From Kribbella monticola (GTDB lineage Bacteria > Actinomycetota > Actinomycetes > Propionibacteriales > Kribbellaceae), in NCBI RefSeq assembly GCF_003261635.1, contig NZ_QFXK01000027.1, forward strand, positions 547,955 through 611,954: a stretch of DNA of 64,000 nt. Direction: 5' to 3'. Every line of letters starts with the position of its first letter. Within the stretch, counting starts at the first letter, position 1. This document shows positions 1 through 8,773 of the stretch, one piece after another. The notes under the pieces are model-generated. The model saw only the letters and a list, made by a program, of their open reading frames with translations. It made no database searches and had not been told where the DNA came from. The position numbers and the translations under genes are program-made.

Positions 1-1087
1 AGTCGCGGTGGTAGCGGGTGTGGGAGCGCTCGGGCCGGTGGTCGCGGACGCGTCTCCTGACCTGCCCGGGATCACGGCCCAGGACCTGCTCGCCAAGGTG
101 CAGACGGCCAAGGTCGACGGGCTGTCCGGCACGGTGACGTCCTCGACGGATCTCGGTCTGCCGGCGATTCCCGGGCTCGGCGCCGATGCCGCCAAGTTCA
201 CCGACCTGCTGACCGGCAAGCACACGGCCCGGGTCGCCTTCGCCGCTCCCGACAAGGCTCGCATCTCCGTGATCGACCAGATGGCCGAGCGCACGGTGAC
301 CACCGACGGCAAGACCGCCTGGGTGTACGACTCGTCCCGCCGAGAGGCCACCAAGCTCGCCCTGCCCGCGCACCCGGGCAAGCCCGAGGTCGCGCCGGAG
401 AAGCAGGCGTACGACCCGCAGGCCGTCGCGAAGCAGTTCCTCGCCGCCATCGACCCGTCCACGAAGGTGGAGGTGAGCGGCACCGAGAAGGTCGCCGGGC
501 GCGACGCGTACAAACTTCGCCTGATCCCGAAGACCGACAAGACGACGGTCGGTTCGGTGACGCTGGCGATCGACTCGAAGACCTGGATCCCGCTCGAGGT
601 GACGGTGATGCCGCGGACCGGCAAGGATCCCGCGGTCCAGCTCGGCTTCTCGTCCGTGTCGTTCAGCACGCCGGACAGCAGCACGTTCTCCTTCACGCCG
701 CCCAAGGGCGTCAAGGTGACCGAGCAGAAACTCCCGACGGCTCGGCACATCGAGCCCAAGGGCCTCCCGAAGCCGAACGCCACCAAGCCAGGCGCCAAGC
801 CCGGCATGGTGAAGCCTGGCATGGGCATGGCTGACCGGGACAAGCCGACCGTCGTCGGCAAGGCCTGGGAGAGCGTCCTCGTACTACGTGGCGCCAAGCT
901 TCCCGCCGATGTCGGACCGCTCGGCCAGCTGCTCGCCAAGGCGCGCACGGTCCAGGGCACCTGGGGCTCGGGCAAGATCCTCACCACCAAGATGGTCAGC
1001 GCGCTGATCACGGACGACGGCCGCGTGTTCGTCGGCCTGGTCACACCCGACACCCTCGAAGCCGCCGCCGCCAAGGCTCCCCGCTGA
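1..1087 (+). CDS. LolA-like exported protein (5' end cut by window)
   Basis: The reading frame is open from the first base, so the true start and most of the signal peptide lie outside the window. What remains begins with a hydrophobic VAVVAGVGALGPVV stretch and then a mature LolA/RseB-like fold. The family-typical segment with DGKTAWVYDSS, where a secreted beta-sheet protein is expected, is clear at about residues 98-108. Residues about 240-280 are a Lys/Pro/Gly-rich linker, followed by a second small domain. In actinobacteria such proteins are usually lipoproteins or sigma-regulator-like sensors outside the membrane. It sits 33 bp upstream of an ABC ATPase and permease, so a shared transcript is likely. 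Role not established. Confidence 0.75.
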   Translation, partial: VAVVAGVGALGPVVADASPDLPGITAQDLLAKVQTAKVDGLSGTVTSSTDLGLPAIPGLGADAAKFTDLLTGKHTARVAFAAPDKARISVIDQMAERTVTTDGKTAWVYDSSRREATKLALPAHPGKPEVAPEKQAYDPQAVAKQFLAAIDPSTKVEVSGTEKVAGRDAYKLRLIPKTDKTTVGSVTLAIDSKTWIPLEVTVMPRTGKDPAVQLGFSSVSFSTPDSSTFSFTPPKGVKVTEQKLPTARHIEPKGLPKPNATKPGAKPGMVKPGMGMADRDKPTVVGKAWESVLVLRGAKLPADVGPLGQLLAKARTVQGTWGSGKILTTKMVSALITDDGRVFVGLVTPDTLEAAAAKAPR

Positions 1088-1120
1088 CCACGCGAACCGC
1101 GAGCCGGGAGCGCTGACCAG

Positions 1121-2257
1121 GTGACCACCGAACCAACCTCAGCGCACCCGGCCAAGCCTGCCGACCCGGCGGCGGTTGAGCACGGCGAAACCCAGCCGGC
1201 AGCGAAGGCCCCGGCCATTGGTGCCGGCGAAACCCAGCCGGCAGCCAAGGCCCCGGCCATTGGTGCCGGCGAAACCCAGTCGGCAGCCAAGGCCCCGGCC
1301 ATTGCTGCCGGCGGGTGGAGTGGGAGCGGCGCGCCGATTGTCACCGCGGGGCTGACGAAGCGGTTCCGGAGTGGGCAGGTGGCGGTCGACGCCATCGATC
1401 TGGAGGTTCCGGCCGGCAGCATCTTCGGGTTCCTCGGGCCGAACGGGTCCGGGAAGACGACCACGATCCGAATGCTGCTCGGGCTGATCGCGCCCACCTC
1501 GGGCTCGGTCGAGCTGCTCGGCGAGCCGATGCCGAAGGCGCAGTTGTCGGTCCTTCCCCGAGTCGGGGCGCTGGTCGAAGGACCGGCCTTCTACCCGTTC
1601 TGGACCGGCCAGGCCAACCTGCTGCGCTTCGACGCCGCGGACCGGACCGCCGACCCGAGGACCCGCAAAGCCCGGGCCGGCCACGCGCTCGAGCGGGTCG
1701 GCCTGTCCAATGCGGCCGGCAAGAAGGTCCGCAACTACTCGCTCGGGATGCGCCAGCGACTCGCGATCGCCGTCGCTCTGATGCAGCCGCGCGACCTGCT
1801 CGTGCTCGACGAGCCGACCAATGGTCTCGATCCCCAGGGCACCCGCGAGGTGCGCTCGCTGATCCGCGAACTCGCCAACGACGGCACCACGATCTTCACC
1901 TCGACCCACCTGCTGGCCGAGGTCGAGCAGCTCTGCACCCACGCGGCAGTGATGAGCCGCGGCCGGTTGCTCCGGCAATCCACGATGACCGAACTACGCT
2001 CGGAACTCCGCCCCCGCCTGGTCGTCCGTACGCCGGATCTCCAGCAGGCCGAACGAACCCTGACCGGCCTGGGCGTCACCGACGTCAAGCGGACCGACGA
2101 GTTCGTCGACGGAGATCCGGGCGAGTTGCCGATCGACAAGCTCGCCGCGGCCCTGGTCGCCGCCGACGTCCGGATCCACGGCTTCGGGATCGAACGACCG
2201 AGCCTCGAAGACGCCTTCGTGGCCCTGACCGGAGAAGGTTTCGATGTCGCCGAATGA
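1121..2257 (+). CDS. ABC transporter ATP-binding protein (ABC-2 type exporter)
   Basis: A 378-residue ATPase that would energise the membrane partner encoded next door. Walker A is GPNGSGKTT (about residue 107), the signature is YSLGMRQR, and Walker B is LLVLDEP followed by TNGLDPQG, all in the order of the DRA/CcmA-like exporter ATPases. The first 65 residues are not part of the ATPase fold. They contain three 14-residue direct repeats (GETQPAAKAPAIGA-like) that reflect a 42-bp DNA repeat. Such leaders are unusual for this family, and the start may be further downstream; the GTG chosen is the first in frame after the upstream stop. The permease starts 27 bp downstream. Confidence 0.9.
   Translation: MTTEPTSAHPAKPADPAAVEHGETQPAAKAPAIGAGETQPAAKAPAIGAGETQSAAKAPAIAAGGWSGSGAPIVTAGLTKRFRSGQVAVDAIDLEVPAGSIFGFLGPNGSGKTTTIRMLLGLIAPTSGSVELLGEPMPKAQLSVLPRVGALVEGPAFYPFWTGQANLLRFDAADRTADPRTRKARAGHALERVGLSNAAGKKVRNYSLGMRQRLAIAVALMQPRDLLVLDEPTNGLDPQGTREVRSLIRELANDGTTIFTSTHLLAEVEQLCTHAAVMSRGRLLRQSTMTELRSELRPRLVVRTPDLQQAERTLTGLGVTDVKRTDEFVDGDPGELPIDKLAAALVAADVRIHGFGIERPSLEDAFVALTGEGFDVAE
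1184..1309 (+). repeat. Three tandem 42-bp repeats inside the ABC ATPase gene
   Basis: Three copies of a 42-bp unit start at 1184, 1226 and 1268 with only a few substitutions between copies. The unit length is a multiple of three, so the repeat is translated as a 14-residue Ala/Pro-rich motif without disturbing the frame. It lies wholly before the ATPase core. Confidence 0.9.
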
Positions 2258-2284
2258 ACGGCAATCCGCGGGGGATGAGAGCTG

Positions 2285-3145
2285 ATGGCGGCTGAGGTGG
2301 TGGAGCGGACGCCGGTGGCACGGCCCAGTGCGGGGCGGCACACCGTGGCGTTGTTCGCGTCGGAGTTGCATCTGGTCTTCGGCCGGGCCCGGACGTGGGT
2401 GCTGCTCGCCGTACTGGCCGCTGTTCCGATCCTGATCGGGGTGGCGATCAAGTTGTCCGGATCATCCGGCGACGCCGAAGGGTTCCTCGGCCAGGTCGCC
2501 GGCAACGGATTCTTCCTGGTCGTTGCCAGTCTGGCCTTGTCGTTGCCGTTCTTCCTCCCGACCGCGGTCACGGTGATCTCGGGGGAGTCGCTGGCGGGCG
2601 AAGCCAGCCTCGGCACGCTGCGCAACCTGATCACCGCGCCGGCCGGTCGATCCCGCTTGCTCGCGGCGAAGATGGTCGCGCTGGCCCTGTTCTGCCTGGC
2701 GGCGACCATGACGATCTGGGTGTCCGGCCTGATCGTAGGCATCGTGCTCTTCCCCGTCGGCGATGTCGTGCTGTTGTCCGGTACGACGGTGTCGCTGGCC
2801 GACGGATTGTTCCGCGCCCTCGGTATCGCCCTGCTGATCGCGACCTCGTTGCTCGGGCTGGCCGGTATCGGTCTGTTCGTGTCCTCGCTGACCTCGACGC
2901 CGTTGGCCGCGATGGCAGCCACCTTCTGCGCGTTCATCGTGTTCGGCATCCTCGGCGCGATCCCGCAGATCCACGTGATCCACCCGTGGCTGTTGATGTA
3001 CGGCTGGACCTCGTTCGCCGACCTGCTCCGGGATCCGCCGTACTGGCATGAGATCGGGCGCAATCTGCTGATGCAGGGCGCGTACCTGGCGGTCTTCTAC
3101 GCCGCGGCCTGGGCGCGCCTCACCAGCCGGGACGTCAACGGCTAA
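2285..3145 (+). CDS. ABC-2 type transporter permease
   Basis: A 286-residue integral membrane protein with about six hydrophobic segments. They include VLLAVLAAVPILIG near residue 40, a pair around residues 75-100, and a final VFYAAAW segment. This is the half-transporter pattern of ABC-2 exporters. It follows the ATPase gene closely and in the same direction, so the two very probably form the transporter. The exported substrate cannot be deduced. The ATG at 2285 has a purine-rich GGGGGATGAGAG leader. Confidence 0.85.
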   Translation: MAAEVVERTPVARPSAGRHTVALFASELHLVFGRARTWVLLAVLAAVPILIGVAIKLSGSSGDAEGFLGQVAGNGFFLVVASLALSLPFFLPTAVTVISGESLAGEASLGTLRNLITAPAGRSRLLAAKMVALALFCLAATMTIWVSGLIVGIVLFPVGDVVLLSGTTVSLADGLFRALGIALLIATSLLGLAGIGLFVSSLTSTPLAAMAATFCAFIVFGILGAIPQIHVIHPWLLMYGWTSFADLLRDPPYWHEIGRNLLMQGAYLAVFYAAAWARLTSRDVNG

Positions 3146-3154
3146 CCTCCTGGT

Positions 3155-4036
3155 GTGCGCCCGGACCTCGTTTCTCTGTTGCGATGCCCGGTCTGCGCCG
3201 ACGCCCTGGCCCTGACCGCCCGTACTGCGAGTTGTCTGCGCGGCCACGCCTTCGACCTGGCCAAGCAGGGCTACCTCAACTTGTTGCCCTCCGCATCGAC
3301 CGGGATCGAGGGCGACAGCGCCGCGATGGTCGATGCCCGCGCCGCCTTCCTGGCCGGCGGCCACTACGCCCCGATCCGCGACGCGCTGATCGCCCACACC
3401 CCACCGGAAGCCACCCGCTTCGCCGAAGTAGGAGCCGGTACGGCGTACTACCTCGCCGGCGTCATCGCCGAGCCTCGCCCAGCGGAGCCCGGACCGTCGG
3501 AAGACGGTGCAGCCGGGGAACGGGCGCCTGGGGAGCGGGTGGGGATCGCGTTGGACGTGTCGCGGTACGCCGCGCGGCGGGCGGCCAAGGTGGACGAGCG
3601 GATCGGGTCCGTGGTGTGTGACGCGTGGAAGGAGCTGCCGCTGCGGGACGGGGTCGCCGATGTTGTGCTCGACGTGTTCGCGCCGCGCAATGCGCCCGAG
3701 ATGCGGCGGGTGCTCGCCCCGGGTGGAACGCTGCTGGTGGTCACGCCCAACCAGGCGCACCTGACCGAGCTGATCGCAGTACTCGGGATGGTCCGGGTCG
3801 ACGAGGACAAGGACCGCCGCCTGCGCGTTTCGCTGGCATCAGACTTCGTTGAGACGGCTGCGACGGGCATCGAGGTCGGGATGCGGCTCGATCACCGGTC
3901 GGTTCAGCGGTTGGTCGCGATGACGCCGAGTGCTCGGCACCTGCGGCCGGAGGAGCTGGCGGAGCGGATCGCCGTACTGGCTGATCCGGTGGAGGTCACG
4001 TTGTCGGTGACGCTGTCGGTCTGGCAGGCGAGCTGA
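3155..4036 (+). CDS. rlmA: 23S rRNA guanine-N1 methyltransferase, RlmA/TlrB-like
   Basis: A 293-residue SAM-dependent methyltransferase. The N-terminus has a zinc-binding set C-x2-C (residues 11 and 14) with C27 and H31 (CLRGH), then the strongly conserved FDLAKQGYLNLL and GDSAAMVDAR segments of the RlmA family. The Rossmann SAM site follows at FAEVGAGTAYYL, and VVTPNQAHL near residue 196 is the usual late motif. Family members methylate G745 or G748 of 23S rRNA; the G748 type (TlrB) can give tylosin-type macrolide resistance. Which base is used cannot be told here. GTG start, 9 bp after the permease gene. Confidence 0.85.
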   Translation: MRPDLVSLLRCPVCADALALTARTASCLRGHAFDLAKQGYLNLLPSASTGIEGDSAAMVDARAAFLAGGHYAPIRDALIAHTPPEATRFAEVGAGTAYYLAGVIAEPRPAEPGPSEDGAAGERAPGERVGIALDVSRYAARRAAKVDERIGSVVCDAWKELPLRDGVADVVLDVFAPRNAPEMRRVLAPGGTLLVVTPNQAHLTELIAVLGMVRVDEDKDRRLRVSLASDFVETAATGIEVGMRLDHRSVQRLVAMTPSARHLRPEELAERIAVLADPVEVTLSVTLSVWQAS

Positions 4037-4096
4037 TCCCGGGCGGGTGCCGACTCGAGTACGGCGCCCAGCGGGACCAGCCCTGGTCAGCTCAGG

Positions 4097-4762
4097 TCAG
4101 GCCGCGGCACCGGTGACCGAGCGGGCGACCAGGGCGGCGTGCTTCTCGGCCTCGACGTGAGCTTCTTCCTCGGAGACCTTGGCGGCGTCGATCAGCGGCT
4201 CCATGCCCGGCGTGACCGAGGCGAGCGTCAGTTCGGCGACGGCCTTGCGGATGCTCATGTTGAACACCTCGCCGAAGATGCGTTCCAGGTACGGCGTCGC
4301 GTGGTCCCAGCCGTGCTTCGGCGTACCGGGGCTGTAGCCGCCGCCGCGGGCCAGGGTGAAGATGACCGGCTTGTCCCGCAGGACCTCGCCGGCCAGGAGT
4401 TCGCGGTCGGTCATCAGCAGGTCCAGCCACGTCTTCACATGCTGGGAGATGCCGTAGTTGTACAGCGGGACGGCCAGCAGGACCGCGTCCGCGTTCCGGA
4501 TCTCCTGGCTGAGTTCGGCGGCCAGTGCCCGGGCGGCCGCGAGGTCGGCGCGGGTCGCGTCGGCGTCCGGGGCGAAGCCCAGGTCCGCGCTGATCACGGC
4601 GGGCCAGGCGTCACCTGGCAGCGGGTGCCGGCCGAGGTCACGCCGTACGACGACGCCGTCAGGGTGCTCGGCCTTCCAGGTGGCCTCGGCGCTGTCGGCG
4701 AGGGCCCGGCTGACGGATCCGTCGACCCGGATGCTGGCGTCGATGCGAAGCAGGGTGGTCAT
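4097..4762 (-). CDS. azoR: FMN-dependent NADH:quinone/azo oxidoreductase
   Basis: A 221-residue flavodoxin-like protein of the AzoR family. It starts with LLRIDASIRVDGSVSRALAD, where the phosphate of FMN binds, and contains VPLYNYGISQHVKTWLDLL with the flavin-contacting PxYN motif, then a TLARGGGYSPG segment. These enzymes reduce quinones and azo dyes with NADH in two-electron steps and protect against quinone stress. The gene is divergent from a MarR-family gene across 124 bp, an arrangement typical of electrophile-responsive control. Confidence 0.88.
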   Translation of the reverse strand: MTTLLRIDASIRVDGSVSRALADSAEATWKAEHPDGVVVRRDLGRHPLPGDAWPAVISADLGFAPDADATRADLAAARALAAELSQEIRNADAVLLAVPLYNYGISQHVKTWLDLLMTDRELLAGEVLRDKPVIFTLARGGGYSPGTPKHGWDHATPYLERIFGEVFNMSIRKAVAELTLASVTPGMEPLIDAAKVSEEEAHVEAEKHAALVARSVTGAAA

Positions 4763-4886
4763 GTCTTGCTCTCCAGAAAGTTGTCGGGACTGACTCGAAT
4801 GAGCTGTCCTGAAGATAGTCTGTGGAGCAGAACATATTCAAGTCAGATCGTATTCCGGGTGGCGTAGACCACGTAGACTGACTTTC
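4763..4886. promoter_or_regulatory. Divergent promoter region between azoR and marR
   Basis: This 124-bp gap must hold both promoters. It is locally AT-richer than its surroundings around 4825-4855. CGTAGAC occurs as a close direct repeat (4863-4869 and 4872-4878) just before the MarR start. I see no convincing long palindrome, so the operator position is not assigned. Confidence 0.4.
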
Positions 4887-5417
4887 GTGACCAGCTCATC
4901 GCCGCCGACGGACGTCCGGGCCCGCCAGGTCCGCGGGACGTCGGTCGAAGCCGACCTCGGCTGGGCGCTCGGCGTGGTCTTCCGGCGGTATGCGAAGCGC
5001 TCCGCCCAGGCGCTGGACGACGTACCGGGTGGCCCGCGCGGTTACCAGGTGCTCGCCACCGCGGTCGGGTCAGGGCCGAAGCGCCAGCTCGATCTGGCTG
5101 CCCAGCTCGATGTTGACCGCACGGTGATGACGTATCTGCTCGACGACCTGGAGAAGGCCGGTCTGGTCGAGCGGCAGCCCGATCCGACGGATCGCAGGGC
5201 ACGGCTGATCGTGGCGACCGAGCAGGGTCGCGAAGCGCTCTGCGATCTCGAACGCCGCCTCGGCCAGGCCGAGGAAGAAGTCCTCGGCAGTCTGGGAGAG
5301 GGCGAGCGGACGGTGTTCCGGACGCTGCTCCAGCGCCTCGCGGTGACAGCGGACGCCGTCGACCCGCTGCACAACGCGTGCGCGCTCGCTGAAGAGGGCC
5401 TGACCACAGAGCCCTGA
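4887..5417 (+). CDS. MarR-family transcriptional regulator
   Basis: A 176-residue winged-helix regulator. The recognition helix and wing are recognisable in LDLAAQLDVDRTVMTYLLDDLEKAGLVERQPDPTDRRARLIVATEQG (about residues 69-115), a textbook MarR DxRxR wing. Flanking helices would make the dimer interface. Placed head-to-head with azoR, it probably represses that gene and itself and is released by quinones or related compounds; this is inferred from position. GTG start. Confidence 0.88.
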   Translation: MTSSSPPTDVRARQVRGTSVEADLGWALGVVFRRYAKRSAQALDDVPGGPRGYQVLATAVGSGPKRQLDLAAQLDVDRTVMTYLLDDLEKAGLVERQPDPTDRRARLIVATEQGREALCDLERRLGQAEEEVLGSLGEGERTVFRTLLQRLAVTADAVDPLHNACALAEEGLTTEP

Positions 5418-5447
5418 AAGCTCTGGTGCAGCCGAACCCTGAAGCCT

Positions 5448-6101
5448 CTAGTGCAGCGACACGAAGCCTGACTCGTACGCCAGGATGACCGCCTGAGTGC
5501 GATCGCGAGCCCCCAGCTTGGCCAGCGTGTTCGCCACATGCGTCTTGATCGTCTGTACGCCGAGGATCAGTTCGGCCGCGATCTCCGCGTTGGACAACCC
5601 CTTCGCCATCAACCGCAGCACTTCCTGCTCGCGCTCGGTCAACTGATAACGCTCGAGTCCGGTCGGATGCTGGGTGGAGACGTGGGCCAGAGCCAGTGCC
5701 CGGATCGCTTCCGGGAACAGCAGGGACTCGCTGCTCGCGACGGTCCGGATCGCCGCGATGATGTCGTCCGGGGGAGTCCGCTTCAGCAGGAAGCCGGATG
5801 CGCCGGCGCGCAGCGCGTCGTACACGTAGTCGTCGTTCTCGAAGGTGGTGACGACCAGCACGCGCGGAGCCGGGTCGACGCCTTCGAGCAGCAGCCGGGT
5901 GGCCTGGATGCCGTCGACGGCGGGCATCCGCACGTCCATCAGGACGACGTGCGGCCGGGTCCGGCGGACGACCGCGAGAACCTCGGCGCCGTCACCGGCC
6001 TCGCCGACGACGGTCAGGTCCGGTTCCGCGTCGATGATCGCGCGCAGTCCGCTCCGGATCAGCGGCTCGTCGTCCACTACGACCACCGAGACGTCGTTCA
6101 C
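5448..6101 (-). CDS. NarL/LuxR-family response regulator
   Basis: 217 residues. The receiver domain shows VVVVDDEPLIRSGLR, the phospho-acceptor Asp in VVLMDVRMPAVDG, and the conserved Lys in GFLLKRTPPDDI. A LuxR-type helix-turn-helix follows at LTEREQEVLRLMAKGLSNAEIA. I chose the GTG at 6101, giving VNDVSVVVVDD, rather than upstream codons, because it overlaps the kinase stop as GTGA, typical of translational coupling. Partner of the adjacent kinase. Confidence 0.92.
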   Translation of the reverse strand: MNDVSVVVVDDEPLIRSGLRAIIDAEPDLTVVGEAGDGAEVLAVVRRTRPHVVLMDVRMPAVDGIQATRLLLEGVDPAPRVLVVTTFENDDYVYDALRAGASGFLLKRTPPDDIIAAIRTVASSESLLFPEAIRALALAHVSTQHPTGLERYQLTEREQEVLRLMAKGLSNAEIAAELILGVQTIKTHVANTLAKLGARDRTQAVILAYESGFVSLH

Positions 6102-7369
6102 GGTCTTCCCTTCGTCGTCACGGCGACCGGCAGCGTGACCGCCAGCCGCCACTGGTCCCGCACCAGGCCCGCCTCGACGGAGCCACGCAGTACGGCGACC
6201 CTTTCACGGATACCGGCCAACCCGGTGCCGCCACCGGCGCGGGCCGGCTGGCTCGAGGCGGCGGCCGTGACCGGGTTGGTCAGTTCGAGCCGCAGCCCGT
6301 TGGTGCCGAGGTTGATCGACAACGCCACCTCCAGCTGGTCCGCCGGCCGTCCGGCGTGCCGGATCGCGTTGGTGAGGCCCTCCTGCACGATCCGATAGGC
6401 CTCCCGGGACACGGCAGCGGGAAGTTCCTCCAGTCGCCCCTCCCGCTGGACCGCCACGCTGATGCCGCCCGCCCGAGTCGACTCGACCAGCCGGGTGATG
6501 TCGCCGAGGGTCGCCTGCGGAGCCTTCTCCGCGCCCGGCCGGCGGTCCTCGCGCAGCAGCCCGAGGACATGGTCGAGGTCGGCCAGTGCCGCCCGGGCCG
6601 AGGTCTCCATCGCCGCGAGGGCGTTCTCGGCGAAGGCGGGATCGGTGGCCAGCACGCGGCGGGCGGCCGCTGCCTGGATCGTGACGAGACTGAGGGCGTG
6701 GCCGACGCTGTCGTGCAGCTCGCGGGCCAATCGGTTGCGCTCGGCAAGGGTCGCGGTCTGTCGCTCGAGCAGTTCGATCCGCTCGGCTGGAGTCGGGCCG
6801 AGGACGCGTGGGGCGGCGTACGCGAGCAGGGCGCCGATTGCCGAGGACAGCAACAACAGCGCGAGGATCGCGACGACGGCGGCGAGCGGCATCCAGTAGT
6901 CGGTCCAGCGGGCGTGCACCGTGTAATCGATGCCGGGGATCAGTTCGTGCGACCCCCGCGACTGCAACGGTGCCGCGAGCAGGACCGCGCCCAGGCCGAA
7001 GACGATCGTGCTGAGAACACCGACGAAGCCGCCCGCCACCAGGTGCAGGCAGAACCAGGTGGTGGTCCGGCGTCGCTGCGGCCACGTCCGGGCCGGGCCG
7101 AGCGGCCGTTCCTCGAAGTGCACCCCGAGCAGCGACTCGACCGCGATGCCCTCCACCTCGCGGACGGCGGGCAGCAGGCCCAGCACCACCGGCGGGACGA
7201 CGATGACGAGCACCACGACCACGCCGATCAGTACGGCGGGCAGGCGCAGCTCGTTGAGCAGGGAGATCAGTGCGCTGTCGACCAGGATGAAGGCGAGCAC
7301 CAGCGCGGCGCCGAGCAACAGGTAGACCCAGCGCAGGTAGGTCGACCCCCGGACCAGCACGTTCGCCAC
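6098..7369 (-). CDS. Membrane sensor histidine kinase (HisKA_3 type)
   Basis: 423 residues. About five transmembrane segments fill the first half, with hydrophobic runs near residues 15-35, 40-70, 110-135 and 160-185. Then come the dimerisation/phospho-acceptor box RELHDSVGHALS (His near residue 217) and a HATPase_c domain with EGLTNAIRHAG and GTGLAGIRERV. Sensing most likely happens within the membrane, as there is no large extracellular domain. It shares a 4-bp GTGA overlap with the response regulator gene. Target genes and signal are not evident. Confidence 0.92.
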   Translation of the reverse strand: MANVLVRGSTYLRWVYLLLGAALVLAFILVDSALISLLNELRLPAVLIGVVVVLVIVVPPVVLGLLPAVREVEGIAVESLLGVHFEERPLGPARTWPQRRRTTTWFCLHLVAGGFVGVLSTIVFGLGAVLLAAPLQSRGSHELIPGIDYTVHARWTDYWMPLAAVVAILALLLLSSAIGALLAYAAPRVLGPTPAERIELLERQTATLAERNRLARELHDSVGHALSLVTIQAAAARRVLATDPAFAENALAAMETSARAALADLDHVLGLLREDRRPGAEKAPQATLGDITRLVESTRAGGISVAVQREGRLEELPAAVSREAYRIVQEGLTNAIRHAGRPADQLEVALSINLGTNGLRLELTNPVTAAASSQPARAGGGTGLAGIRERVAVLRGSVEAGLVRDQWRLAVTLPVAVTTKGRP

Positions 7370-7746
7370 CCGGCCATCTTCCCAAACGCCGCCCCGGCCC
7401 GAATCCCTCTGCCGGGTGACACGGTGACCGGGCGGGGGAGCTGGTCAGAGAGCGGTCTCATGACCCAGATCACAAAAGCAGCGGGTTTACACAAATTTGT
7501 CGTCGATCGGACACGAACAGGCAGATCGGACGTCGCGATCTGCTGTCCGGGCGGGTACGGTCTGTGGTCGGGGCGGGATGCCCGTCCGGGTTCGGACAGG
7601 TATGGGGAACGGCTCCAGGACGGGCGGCAATCGGGCTCCAGGGGTGCCGGAACGGTGACGTAAAGACACTGTGAAGTCCCCAGCGGCCGATTGACCACCC
7701 TTCCATATTTGATGTTTGATCAAATATCGGAGAGGAGAAGTCCAGG
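7370..7746. promoter_or_regulatory. Intergenic control region of the catabolic operon
   Basis: A 377-bp gap between a leftward kinase gene and the rightward catabolic operon, so it carries two divergent promoters. It contains the perfect palindrome ACAAATTTGT at 7491-7500. A plausible catabolic promoter is TTGACC (7691-7696) with TTTGAT (7715-7720) at 18-bp spacing, and the second element lies inside the operator described separately. A GGAGAGGAG ribosome-binding site lies just before the lipoprotein ATG. Confidence 0.55.
7705..7727. promoter_or_regulatory. Putative GntR operator 1
   Basis: A perfect dyad of 9-bp arms, ATATTTGAT - 5 bp - ATCAAATAT, overlaps the predicted -10 element of the catabolic operon, where binding would block transcription. 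The core TGAT-N5-ATCA, followed by AAA, reappears upstream of the oxidoreductase gene at 17111-17123. With two FCD-type GntR genes in the locus, they are the likely binders. Confidence 0.6.
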
Positions 7747-8772
7747 ATGAGGTTCAGGCGCTCTGCCGCCGCCATTGTGGCGGTACTCGCACTAGCTCTG
7801 GTCAGTGCGTGCAACAACGACAAAGCGGGCCAGAACGGGGACGAATCACTTCAGAAAATCACCTATCTGACGTCTTTCAACACTTTCGGCCGCGAGGCCT
7901 ATGCGTATGTCGCCCTGGAGAAGGGCTATTTCAAGGACGCCGGCTTCGACGTCACCATCAAGCCGGGCAGTGGCACGGTCGACGTGCTGAAACTGGTCGC
8001 CGGTGGCCAGGCGGACTACGGGATCGGCGACTTCACCGCGATCCTGATCACGATGGGCAAGCAGAAGATGCCGGTCACCACGGTCGGCATGATCCACCAG
8101 CGCTCGATGGCGGCGATCGTCGCGCTCAAGGGCGGCAGCATCAACACTCCGCAGGACCTGGCCGGCAAGAAGATCGGCGACCAGCCGGGCTCCACCAACA
8201 CGGTGATGTTCCCGCTCTACGCCAAGGCAGCCGGGATCAAGGGCTGGGAGACCACCAAGTTCGTCCCGTCGCCGCCGCCCGCCCTGCCGCAGTTGCTGGC
8301 GGCCGGCACGGTCGACGGGATCGGCCAGTTCGTCGTCGGTGTGCCGACGGTCGAGAAGGCGGACCCGAAGCATCGCCAGGCCGTCGTCCTGCCGTACGGC
8401 GACAAGCTGCCGGACCTCTACGGCAACGCGATCATCACCCGCTCCGACCTGGCCAAGGACCATCCGGACCAGGTGAAGAAGTTCACCAGCGCGTTGCTGA
8501 AGGGTCTGCAGGACACCATCAACGACCCCGAGGGTGCGGCGAAGATCCTGCAGAAGTACGACCCCAAGCGCACGGTCGACGGCTCCGTCGCGGAGCTCAA
8601 CCTGATGAAGCCCTACGTCAAGCCGGACGGCTTCACCGGTGAGCTCGGCGAGGCCGACGGCGAGCGGGTGGAGAGGATCCTCAAGGCCCTGGAAAACGCG
8701 GGGGAGATCAAGCCGGCCGGTTCACTGAACCCGGCCGACGTGGTCGACCGCGATCTGGCACCGAAGGGCTGA
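7747..8772 (+). CDS. ABC importer substrate-binding lipoprotein, NMT1/SsuA-like
   Basis: 341 residues. The signal peptide ends in a lipobox LVSAC (Cys about residue 20), so the mature protein would be tethered outside the membrane. The fold is that of NMT1/THI5/SsuA binding proteins: ITYLTSFNTFGREAYAYVALEKGYFKDAGFDVTI at the start of the mature part, a GSGTVDVLKLVAGGQADYGIGD segment, and AGKKIGDQPGSTN. Relatives bind sulfonates, taurine, pyrimidines or other small planar compounds. It heads the catabolic operon, so it presumably delivers the substrate or a precursor. Confidence 0.9.
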   Translation: MRFRRSAAAIVAVLALALVSACNNDKAGQNGDESLQKITYLTSFNTFGREAYAYVALEKGYFKDAGFDVTIKPGSGTVDVLKLVAGGQADYGIGDFTAILITMGKQKMPVTTVGMIHQRSMAAIVALKGGSINTPQDLAGKKIGDQPGSTNTVMFPLYAKAAGIKGWETTKFVPSPPPALPQLLAAGTVDGIGQFVVGVPTVEKADPKHRQAVVLPYGDKLPDLYGNAIITRSDLAKDHPDQVKKFTSALLKGLQDTINDPEGAAKILQKYDPKRTVDGSVAELNLMKPYVKPDGFTGELGEADGERVERILKALENAGEIKPAGSLNPADVVDRDLAPKG

Positions 8773-8773
8773 C

